Shown piece after piece: positions 16,514 to 23,177 of a stretch of 34,464 nt of DNA. Below the pieces are notes generated by a model that saw nothing but the letters and a program-made list of their open reading frames with translations, was not told the origin of the DNA and made no database searches. Each line of letters opens with the position of its first letter. The first letter of the stretch is position 1. The stretch is from Planctomycetota bacterium. Its GTDB lineage: Bacteria > Planctomycetota > UBA1135 > JAKEFM01. Where the stretch lies: positions 1 to 34,464 of the forward strand of contig JAKEFM010000201.1 in NCBI GenBank assembly GCA_022616055.1, in the 5' to 3' direction. The position numbers and the translations under genes were made by a program.

Positions 16514-19500
16514 GTGGGAGCGCCGGGAGGGAGGACGCGCGCCGCGATCGTCGCGTTCTCCCTCCTCGCGGCGGGGATCTGCCTCGGCGCCGCCCTGCTC
16601 CGGGAGGTCCCCCTCTTCGGGGGAGGATGGACCGACGGGGTCACGCTCGTCCTCGACGCGGGGGAGCGACCGGCGCGCCGCGTGCGCTGGCGGGCCCCGG
16701 AGCCGCTCGAGCCCGCGGAGCCGATCGGCCTCCCTCTCCTCGAGCCCTGCTTCGAGCAGGGATCGCGCGCCCTCCTCTTCGCCGCCGGGGTCCCCGGTCG
16801 GAACGTCGACCTCTACGTCGGACTCCTCGCCGACGGCCGGATCGAGGAGGTGAGGCCCCTCGCGGGGGTGAACTCCCCCTTCGACGACCGCGCCCCGTCC
16901 CTCGAGGAGGGGACGCTCGTCTTCGCGTCCGACCGCCCCGGGGGCGCCGGCCGGCTCGACCTCTATCGGGCCGCCTGGAACGGCGGGAGCCCCGCCTCCC
17001 CCGTCGCGATCGCCGAGGCGAACGGACCTTTCGAGGAGACCGACCCGGCGATCCGGCCGAAGGGGGGCGGGGTCCTCTTCGCGAGCGATCGGGCCGGGGG
17101 GTTCGACCTCTACTTCCTCGAGCCCCAGGGAGGAGGCGGCGCCACCCCCCACCTGCTCCCCGAACTTTCCTCTCCATCCGAGGACCGCGCCCCCGCCTTC
17201 CGTTCGGACGGCCGGGCCGTCGTCCTCTCGAGCGACCGGGACGGGACCTTCGACCTCTTCCTCTCCTGGTTCGACCCGACGCGGGACTGGACCGCGCCCG
17301 TCCCGCTCGAGCTCTTCTCCGGTCCCCTCGACGAGACCGATCCCGCCCTCTCCCCCGAGGGGTTCTCCCTCCTCCTCGCCCGCTCGCATCCCGAGCACCC
17401 CGAGGAAACGGGTCTCGCCCTCGCCCGGTCCTCGGAGCTGCTGCGCGCCTCTCCCGGCTTCTCCACCCTCGAGCTCCTCGCCCTTGGCGCCCTCCTCCTC
17501 CTCGTCGCGCTCCTCGCCCTCCTCGGCCGGCGCTGGCGAGCCCTCGACCTCCTCTCGAAGTGCCTCCTCCTCTCGATCCTCCTCCACCTCCTCCTCCTCC
17601 TCCTCTCGAAGAAGGTCCGGGTGGAGAGCCGGATCGAGGAGCCTCCGGCGCGCTCGCCGACCTACCGCGTCCGGATCCTCCCCGACGAGCAGGCGATCGC
17701 GCGGTCGAAGGCGAGAGGCGAGCGGGTCGAGCAGGACCGGGGAGAGGCCCCGGCGCAGCGCGCCTCTCCCGAGGCCTCCGAGGCCGCTCCCGCTCCCGTC
17801 GAGGACATCTCCCGCGACCTCCCCTCGCCGGAGACTCCATCCGCGATCGTCCAGGCCCCCGCCCCGGCTCCCTCCGGACCCGAGGACCGGGCGGACCCTG
17901 CCCAGGAAAGCGTCTCCCTCCGCGACCGGGACCCGGCGGCGACCGAACGGCGCGGAGGACTGGCCGCGCCCCTCCGCCTCGCGGAGTCGGCGACGAGGGT
18001 CGAGCCCTCTGCCGGCGGGCGGGGAGAACGATTTGCCGGCGCTCAACCGTCCTCGGAGCCCGCCTCGCCCGCCCCCGCGGACCGCTCGATCCCCCTCAGG
18101 GGCGAGAGGATCGTGGCCGCTCAGCCGAGGCTCGGAGAGCCCGGACCCTCGGCGCCCGCGGTCGATGCGCCGAAGGTCGCCGCCGGGGAGGCGCTCCCCG
18201 CCCGCGCCGCCCCGTCCGGCGCGCCTACGCTCGCCATTGAAGCTCGGAGCCAGGCGGGTTCCCCGGAAACCGCGTCTCCGCCGAACCGCTGGTTCTCCGA
18301 AGGCGGTTCGAGCCCGGCCTCCCTCGCTCCCAGGCGGATCGCGGTCGGCAACGACCAGAGAGCGGGGCCCGACGTCGCCCTCGGATCGGTTCGTCCCCCC
18401 GCCGTCTCCGCTCCGGGAGAACGGTCGGAGGCCGAGGTTTCCTCTCCTTCCCTCCGCGAGCCCGCCCCTGCCGAGGCCACGAACGCCGGAAGGGCGGGCC
18501 TCGCCCTCCCCGCCCTGGCTCTCGAAGCTCAGAGCGGGACGGGACCGGCCGGACCGGAGCGCACGCCGGATCGCTGGCTCCCCGACGGGCGGTCGACCCC
18601 TTCGTCCCTCGCTCCCGGCCCGATCGCGCTCGGCGGCGACCAGGGAGGAGCGCGCGACGTCGGCCTCGCCGAGGTCCGTGCCCCTGCCCTCGAGTCTCCG
18701 GGGCGACGGGGCGAGATCGGAATCGTCTCCCCGACCCTCCGCGTCTCGGGCGCATCGGAGCCCACGAGAGGCGAGAAGACCGTCGCGGCGCTGCCCGGAC
18801 TGGCCCTCGAGGCGCGCAAGGAGACGGGAACTCCCGGTACCGGGCACTCCCCGACCCGCTGGTTCTCGGAGGGGAGCCCGACCGCTTCCGCCCTCGGCCC
18901 GGAACCGATCGCGCTCGGGAGCGAACCGGGGAAGGCGCGAGACCTCGGCCTCGGCGAGATCCGGGCCGCCGCCGTTCAGGCCGCCGGGCAACGCGTGGAG
19001 ACGGAGATCCCCTCGCCTTCGCTCCGCGCGCCCGCCGCCGCCGACGCCCCGGCCGACGGCAACAAGGGCGCCCCTGCCGCCGGCCTCGCGCTCGAGGCGA
19101 GGTCGTTCGCGGGACCGGTCGAGACTCGCGCCGACTCTCCCCCGCGGCCGTCGATCGCTCCCGGAGGTGGAGAGCGGCTCGCGCCCGGCTCGCTTGACCT
19201 GGCGATCCCCTGGCCCGCTCCGCCCGCGGCTCCACCCACGACCGAGCTGACCGGCACCCCCTATGAGAGGAGGTCGGGGCTCCCGAAGGAGGTCGCGCTC
19301 CGGGAGTTCGGCGGAACGCCGGAGACGGAGAAGGCGGTGGCGCAGGGGCTGCGCTACCTCGCCTCGATCCAGGGCCGCGACGGATCCTGGGGCGACCTCG
19401 AGGATCGCGACTCGAAGTACCGCGACGTCCGGGTCGGGAAGACGGGCCTCGCCCTCCTCGCGTTCCTCGCCGCCGGACACACGCATGTCTCGGAGTCGGA

Positions 19501-20422
19501 GCACGAGGCGGTGGTCCAGCGCGCGCTGCGCTTCCTCCTCGGCCGGCAGCATCCGGAGACGGGACACTTCGGCCAGTCGGAGGGGTACGGACACGGGATC
19601 TGCGCGTACGCCTTCGCCGAGGCCTACGCGATGACGAAGGACGAGGACCTGCGCGGCCCCCTGGAGCGCGCGATCGGCAGGATCCTCGAGGGGCAGGAGA
19701 CGCGCAGGGACCCGCGCTTCTTCGGCGGGTGGTCCTACTACTACCCCGACGACTCGCGGTTCGACGAGTGGCCCCGCGCCTCGATCACCGCCTGGCAGGT
19801 GATGGCCCTCGAGTCGGCGCGCCTCGGCGGGATCGAGGTGCCCGACGACGCCTTCGCGGCGGCGCGCGCCTACCTCCTCCGCTCCTTCGACGAGGAGCAC
19901 GACTACTTCCGGTACTCCCACGACCCGCAGCGCCTCTCGAGCGGCTACCGGACGCTCCCGGGCTCGACGCCGGCCTCGGTGTTCGCGCTCGGACTCCTCG
20001 GCGCGGGGGACGATCCGCGCGTCGCCTCCGCGATCCCCTTCATCCGCGACCGGCGGCCCCGGCGCTTCCAGGTCCGCTCCGAGGAGCGCTTCGTCACCCA
20101 CGGGGAGGGGAACATCTACTTCTGGTACTACGGCACCCTCGCCTTCTTCCAGCGAGGCGGAGCCCTCTGGAACGAGTGGAACGAGGCGATGAAGGCGACC
20201 CTCCTTCCCGCGCAGGAGGCCGACGGCTCCTGGACTCCGATCGATCCCTACGCCCGGATCGCCGGGGACGACTCCGCCGATCGCTCCTACACGACGGCGG
20301 TCTGCGTCCTCATGCTCGAGGTCTACTACCGCTACGTGACCCCGCTCCTGCGCTGGCACCCCTCGATGCCCGGCGTCGAGCGGCCGGTCCCCACCCCCGC
20401 CTCGGGCCGCCGGCCGATCTGA
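16514..20422 (+). CDS. TonB/TolA-like multidomain protein: PD40 propeller, Ser-x3-His membrane helix, repeat linker, terpenoid-cyclase-type toroid
   Basis: 1302 residues, GTG start one base after exbD. Helix 1 is at 10-29. About five propeller blades of roughly 50 residues follow, starting near 72, 120, 170, 219 and 269, with the TolB/PD40 signature VFASDRPGGAGRLDLY, LFASDRAGGFDLYFL and LSSDRDGTFDLFLS. Helix 2 is at 319-337, a short basic loop (GRRWR) is at 338-342, and helix 3 is at about 346-364. Helix 3 contains Ser354 and His358 (LSILLHLLLLLL), the Ser-x3-His pattern of the TonB and TolA anchors that meets ExbB-ExbD or TolQ-TolR. Residues 368-916 are Pro/Ala/Ser-rich with 95-residue repeats. 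From 917 on there is an alpha/alpha toroid (GRDGSWGD, SYYYPDDSRFDEW, IYFWYYGTLAFFQ, EADGSWTP) without the DxDD acid of squalene-hopene cyclase. The positive loop puts propeller and C-terminus in the periplasm. Function is inferred. Confidence 0.9.
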   Translation: MGAPGGRTRAAIVAFSLLAAGICLGAALLREVPLFGGGWTDGVTLVLDAGERPARRVRWRAPEPLEPAEPIGLPLLEPCFEQGSRALLFAAGVPGRNVDLYVGLLADGRIEEVRPLAGVNSPFDDRAPSLEEGTLVFASDRPGGAGRLDLYRAAWNGGSPASPVAIAEANGPFEETDPAIRPKGGGVLFASDRAGGFDLYFLEPQGGGGATPHLLPELSSPSEDRAPAFRSDGRAVVLSSDRDGTFDLFLSWFDPTRDWTAPVPLELFSGPLDETDPALSPEGFSLLLARSHPEHPEETGLALARSSELLRASPGFSTLELLALGALLLLVALLALLGRRWRALDLLSKCLLLSILLHLLLLLLSKKVRVESRIEEPPARSPTYRVRILPDEQAIARSKARGERVEQDRGEAPAQRASPEASEAAPAPVEDISRDLPSPETPSAIVQAPAPAPSGPEDRADPAQESVSLRDRDPAATERRGGLAAPLRLAESATRVEPSAGGRGERFAGAQPSSEPASPAPADRSIPLRGERIVAAQPRLGEPGPSAPAVDAPKVAAGEALPARAAPSGAPTLAIEARSQAGSPETASPPNRWFSEGGSSPASLAPRRIAVGNDQRAGPDVALGSVRPPAVSAPGERSEAEVSSPSLREPAPAEATNAGRAGLALPALALEAQSGTGPAGPERTPDRWLPDGRSTPSSLAPGPIALGGDQGGARDVGLAEVRAPALESPGRRGEIGIVSPTLRVSGASEPTRGEKTVAALPGLALEARKETGTPGTGHSPTRWFSEGSPTASALGPEPIALGSEPGKARDLGLGEIRAAAVQAAGQRVETEIPSPSLRAPAAADAPADGNKGAPAAGLALEARSFAGPVETRADSPPRPSIAPGGGERLAPGSLDLAIPWPAPPAAPPTTELTGTPYERRSGLPKEVALREFGGTPETEKAVAQGLRYLASIQGRDGSWGDLEDRDSKYRDVRVGKTGLALLAFLAAGHTHVSESEHEAVVQRALRFLLGRQHPETGHFGQSEGYGHGICAYAFAEAYAMTKDEDLRGPLERAIGRILEGQETRRDPRFFGGWSYYYPDDSRFDEWPRASITAWQVMALESARLGGIEVPDDAFAAARAYLLRSFDEEHDYFRYSHDPQRLSSGYRTLPGSTPASVFALGLLGAGDDPRVASAIPFIRDRRPRRFQVRSEERFVTHGEGNIYFWYYGTLAFFQRGGALWNEWNEAMKATLLPAQEADGSWTPIDPYARIAGDDSADRSYTTAVCVLMLEVYYRYVTPLLRWHPSMPGVERPVPTPASGRRPI
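18230..19260 (+). repeat. Three complete and one partial 285-base coding repeats in the linker of the propeller-toroid protein
   Basis: Unit starts are at 18230, 18515, 18800 and 19085, exactly 285 bases or 95 residues apart, at residues 573, 668, 763 and 858. Each unit opens L-A-[LI]-E-A-[RQ]. At fixed offsets it then has R-W-[FL] (Trp593, 688, 783), a Leu in S-x-L-[AG]-P (604, 699, 794), an I-A-[LV]-G (Ile609, 704, 799), D-[VL]-x-L and a closing S-P-[ST]-L-R. The fourth unit keeps the opening and then diverges. A degenerate unit may precede the first from about residue 487. DNA identity is lower than protein identity, so these are old duplications held in register. Confidence 0.85.
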
Positions 20423-20429
20423 CGGCCGG

Positions 20430-21344
20430 TTGAAGACGCTGCGCCTCCTCGCGCTGGCGGGCCTCGCGCTCTGCGCCTGTGCCGTCGCGGGCCCGCTCCT
20501 CGCCGAGTCCGCGGTGAAGCCTCCGCGCCGTCCGATCCTCCCCGGCGACGCGAGCGCGGCGCAGGACCTCGCCCGGGCGCACGGCGCCGACCTCGAGGTA
20601 GTCCACTCCGCCGCCTCCGACGCGGCGGTCCTCGAGGGCTGGCTCTTCAAGCCTCGCCGGCCGGTCGAGAAGGCGCTCCTCTTCCTCCACGGCGTCTCCG
20701 ACTGCCGCGTCGGAACGCTCCCCTACCTGCCGATCTTCCTCGGCCGCGGGTATGCCGTTCTGTGTCCCGACACGAGGGCGCACGGCGGCAGCGGCGGCTC
20801 CCGGGCCTTCTACGGGGCGCTCGAGGCGCGGGAGGTGAGCGGCTGGGTCGACCTCCTCCTCGCGAGGACCGGCGCGAAGCGCGTCTTCGGCTTCGGCGAG
20901 TCGATGGGCGCGGGGATCCTCCTCCAGTCGCTCCAACAGGAAGCCCGATTCGCGGCGGTCGCCGCCGAGTCCCCCTTCGCCTCCTTCGAGGAGGTCTCCT
21001 TCGACTACATCGGTCGCCCCTTCGGGGCGGGCCCCTGGCTCGGTCGTACCCTCCTCCGGGGGCTCGTGGTCGCCGGCCGGCTCCACGTCCGGCTCCGATA
21101 CGGCGTCAACCTCGGGCGGGCCTCGGCCGAGGATGCGGTGGCCGCGACCCGGGTCCCGATCCTCCTGATCCACGGCCTCGCCGACGAGAACATCCCCGTC
21201 CGCCACTCGCGCCGGCTGAAGGAGCGAAACCCCGCCCTCGTCGAGCTCTGGGAGGTCCCCGGCGCGACCCATTGCGGCGCCCTCGGGGTCGCGCGGGAGG
21301 AGTTCGAAAAGCGCGTGATCGGGTGGTTCGAGCGCCCGCGGTAG
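20430..21344 (+). CDS. Secreted or membrane-anchored alpha/beta hydrolase
   Basis: 304 residues from a TTG start seven bases after the toroid gene, so likely in the same operon. The N-terminus is hydrophobic with two Cys (LLALAGLALCACAVAGPLLA) and can act as a signal or lipoprotein anchor. The hydrolase core has LLFLHGVSDCR (oxyanion loop), the nucleophile elbow GFGESMGAG with Ser158, the acid Asp252 in HGLADENIPV and His281 in GATHCG. This is a complete triad in the usual order. The fold group is that of serine aminopeptidase S33/acyl-hydrolase relatives, and the substrate is not evident. Its place beside a proton-driven envelope machine suggests work on an envelope lipid or ester, as an inference only. 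Confidence 0.85.
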   Translation: MKTLRLLALAGLALCACAVAGPLLAESAVKPPRRPILPGDASAAQDLARAHGADLEVVHSAASDAAVLEGWLFKPRRPVEKALLFLHGVSDCRVGTLPYLPIFLGRGYAVLCPDTRAHGGSGGSRAFYGALEAREVSGWVDLLLARTGAKRVFGFGESMGAGILLQSLQQEARFAAVAAESPFASFEEVSFDYIGRPFGAGPWLGRTLLRGLVVAGRLHVRLRYGVNLGRASAEDAVAATRVPILLIHGLADENIPVRHSRRLKERNPALVELWEVPGATHCGALGVAREEFEKRVIGWFERPR

Positions 21345-21359
21345 GACGCGATGTCCTTC

Positions 21360-21380
21360 CGCCGGGACCTTCGCCCGGCG
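21360..21380 (+). terminator. GC-rich hairpin after the alpha/beta hydrolase gene
   Basis: CGCCGGG and CCCGGCG flank a 7-base loop, giving a perfect 7-bp stem sixteen bases after the hydrolase stop. No T-tract follows. It could end or attenuate the long upstream operon. Confidence 0.35.
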
Positions 21381-21450
21381 CTCTCGGAGGGAAAGGCGCC
21401 GGCACGGCTCTCGCATGGTGGTCTCCCGCGCGACTCCCGAGACCCCTCCC

Positions 21451-21771
21451 ATGCGAAACCCCGGCGTTCTCTTCCTCACCGCGACCATCGTCCTCACGGC
21501 GGCCTCCCTCGGCCTCGCCCAGGGCTGGAAGCGCACCGCGAAGCCCGGCCCCTACCGCGTCGTCGTCACGGAGACGGTGGTTCCCCGCGGCGCGACCGTC
21601 CCCGGCGTCTACAACGAGGACGAGGAACTGTCGGAGGTCTTCAATCGCCTCGACCGGGAGGGCTTCGCCCCCCTGACAGTCGTCAGCGTCGCTTCGGGGG
21701 CGACGGGGATCGGCGGGGGCGAGCCCGTCGCCATCGACAGCCGGCTCGTGATCGTCGCGGTCCAGCGGTGA
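21451..21771 (+). CDS. Small secreted protein of unknown function
   Basis: 106 residues. The ATG at 21451 is preferred over a GTG/ATG at 21415-21418 because it opens a signal peptide (PGVLFLTATIVLTAASLGLAQG). The mature part of about 80 residues has RVVVTETVVPRGATVPGVY, ELSEVFNRLDREGFAPLTVV and a final DSRLVIVAVQR. A beta strand, a helix with an N-x-L-x-x-E-G-[FW] turn and closing strands loosely resemble DUF4177-type small domains, but I do not assign it. It is separated from the hydrolase gene by about 106 bases containing a hairpin and sits 43 bases before the interrupted barrel gene, with which it may be expressed. Confidence 0.7.
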   Translation: MRNPGVLFLTATIVLTAASLGLAQGWKRTAKPGPYRVVVTETVVPRGATVPGVYNEDEELSEVFNRLDREGFAPLTVVSVASGATGIGGGEPVAIDSRLVIVAVQR

Positions 21772-21814
21772 GCGCGGGATTGTCGAGAAACGCCGGGCCG
21801 CGTACGAAGGTCCC

Positions 21815-22495
21815 ATGCTCGCGACTCTCCTCGCCGCGCTCCTCCCCCTCCCGCCACTCCAGACGGAGACCCGGCCCGCGAGCCGGCCGGCCGAGGAGTT
21901 CCGCCCCTCCGAAGTCCCCTCCTGACCGGTCTGACCCGGCGAAGGGTCGCCGGTCCGTGGGGCCGGCGGGGAGGAGATCTCGGACCCGCTCACGTTCGGG
22001 GTCCGGTACATCCCGACGATCGACGAGGACCGCGCCGTCCTGCGGACGACGCTCACCTACCGCCTCTTCCCCTCGTTCACGGCCGGCCTCGAGTACAACC
22101 CGCGCGTCGACGAGATCGGGCCCCTCGCCAACTTGAGGATCCTCGACGAGACGGAGTACGTCCCCGCCCTGATCCTCGGGACGAGCAGCGACCGGATCGG
22201 CACGCCCCACGGCCGCTCCTACTACGCCACCTTCAGCAAGAACCTCGAGCCGCTCCTCGACCTCCCGGTCGCGCCCTACGCGGGGGCGGCGTACGGCACC
22301 TTCGAGGACTCCTGGGAGCCGATCGGCGGGCTGAACATCCGGTGGACCGACTCGAGCTCCTCGACCCACCTCTATGACGGGGACAACGTCCACCACCTCG
22401 TCCACTACACCTTCGGCGGCCGGCACACGATCGGTCTGATCCTCGTCGATCACGAGGACGTCGGGATCTCCTACTCGATCGGGTTCGCCTTCTGA
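21815..22495 (+). CDS. Probable outer-membrane beta-barrel protein interrupted by two in-frame TGA codons (selenoprotein candidate or pseudogene)
   Basis: An ATG at 21815, four bases after AAGG, opens a short signal-like peptide (MLATLLAALLPLPPLQTE). The frame then meets TGA at 21923 and again at 21932, separated by Pro-Val, and continues open for 187 more codons. The downstream part is clearly coding: alternating-strand sequence (TFGVRYIP, LRTTLTYRLFPSFTAGLEYN, YYATFSKNLEPLLDL, HHLVHYTFGGRHTIGLILV) ending in SYSIGFAF, with the terminal Phe of outer-membrane barrels. No ATG or GTG, and no TTG before 22133, exists between the TGAs and the barrel part. Codon bias stays coding-like across both TGAs. 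Read through, the product is 226 residues with U-P-V-U at 37-40. TGA is a normal stop elsewhere in the window. Nonsense mutation or sequence error cannot be excluded. Confidence 0.5.
21936..21967 (+). promoter_or_regulatory. Two overlapping hairpins downstream of the in-frame TGA codons, SECIS-like in geometry
   Basis: Hairpin A pairs 21936-21942 with 21947-21953 (7 bp) around loop AGGG. The loop begins 17 bases after the first TGA. Hairpin B pairs 21949-21956 with 21960-21967 (8 bp, one G-U) around loop GTG. Its loop begins 22 bases after the second TGA. The two share 21949-21953 and so exclude each other. Both loops have a G in the first two positions and lie within the usual 16-37 base range for bacterial SECIS elements. 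In DNA this GC-rich, hairpins also arise by chance. Confidence 0.3.
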
Positions 22496-22501
22496 GGGAC
22501 G

Positions 22502-22524
22502 GCGCGCTCTAGCGAGACTCGCGC
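22502..22524. terminator. Imperfect inverted repeat at the convergent barrel / mod operon junction
   Basis: GCGCG (22502-22506) pairs with CGCGC (22520-22524), and inside it TCT pairs with AGA around AGCG. The TAG stop of the minus-strand regulator gene (22511-22509) lies within it. It is a possible terminator for either direction. Confidence 0.3.
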
Positions 22525-23177
22525 TCCTCGATCTCCGTTACCCGCCGCAGGAGCGCGCGGCCCTCGGGCGTCAGGATCGTCCCTCCGCCCCCCCTTCCTC
22601 CCGTCGTCCGGTCGAGGAGCGGCCGGCCCCACGCGCGGTTCACGTCCCGGGCCCAGCCCCAGGCGGATCGATAGGTGATCCCGACCGCCTTCGCCGCCCT
22701 CGAGAGCGAGCCTTCCCGATCGACGGCGCGGAGGAAGTCGATCCGCGGCGGATCGATCCTCCCCTTCGCCCCGACCGGCGCCACGCGGAAGCGCGCCCGC
22801 ACGTCGAGCGCGGGGGCGATCGCGGTCGCCTTGAGGAGCGCGTAGATCGCGCGTCCTCGACGCAGGCGCAGGTCCTTCACCGTCCGGCGCGTCACGGCCG
22901 CGGCGAGGCGGAATCCGACGTCGACCTCGACCTCCGCGCCGCCGGCGACATACCGGACCGAGCGCACGTGGCCGGGCAGCACGTTCCGGGCGCTCACCCG
23001 ACCCGGATGGCCGAGGCACAGGACGACGTCCTCCGGGCGGATGGAGAGCCGGATCGCTTCTCCTTCCTGGATCCCGGGCCAGAGGCGTGTGGCGAGCCGG
23101 GCTTCCCCGACACGGACCCAGGCGTGCGAGCCCTTGCGGTCGCACGCCTCGACGGTCGCCTCGAAGAGGTTCTTCAA
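22509..23177 (-). CDS. ModE-like molybdate regulator with reversed domain order (Mop/TOBE first, winged helix last)
   Basis: 222 residues from a TTG overlapping the modC stop (TTGA). Residues 1-130 resemble the accessory C-terminal domain of molybdate ATPases: KNLFEATVEACD, LRLS-like IRLSIRPEDVVL, SARNVLPGHVRSVRY, RRTVKDLRLRRG and AIYALLKATAIAP. These are Mop/TOBE folds that bind molybdate or tungstate. Residues 140-222 are a ModE-type winged helix: DFLRAVDREGSLSRAAKAVG, YRSAWGWARDVN, GRPLLDRTTGG, GGGGTILTPEGRALL. In ModE the winged helix comes first and the di-Mop part last, so the order here is reversed. It probably senses molybdate and controls this operon. An origin by copying the modC tail onto a winged helix is an inference. 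Confidence 0.85.
   Translation of the reverse strand: MKNLFEATVEACDRKGSHAWVRVGEARLATRLWPGIQEGEAIRLSIRPEDVVLCLGHPGRVSARNVLPGHVRSVRYVAGGAEVEVDVGFRLAAAVTRRTVKDLRLRRGRAIYALLKATAIAPALDVRARFRVAPVGAKGRIDPPRIDFLRAVDREGSLSRAAKAVGITYRSAWGWARDVNRAWGRPLLDRTTGGRGGGGTILTPEGRALLRRVTEIEERESR

Noticed and set aside
16514..20422. Annotation of the large protein as squalene-hopene cyclase
   Set aside because: Only the last third has the toroid fold, the D-x-D-D catalytic motif is absent, and the remainder consists of propeller, TonB-like anchor and linker.
16484..20650. A 1388-codon open frame on the minus strand opposite the propeller-toroid gene
   Set aside because: It has no recognisable domain, is Arg/Gly/Glu-rich and exactly mirrors a plus-strand gene with strong motifs.
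21345..21450. Possible gene start at ATG 21351 continuing to 22136
   Set aside because: The translation is Arg/Ser/Pro-rich without hydrophobic core and runs through the two better-supported genes in another frame.
22133..22495. Start of the barrel gene at TTG 22133
   Set aside because: Barrel-type sequence with coding bias in the same frame reaches back to about 21980, so a start at 22133 would cut off several strands. The in-frame TGA problem upstream is reported instead.
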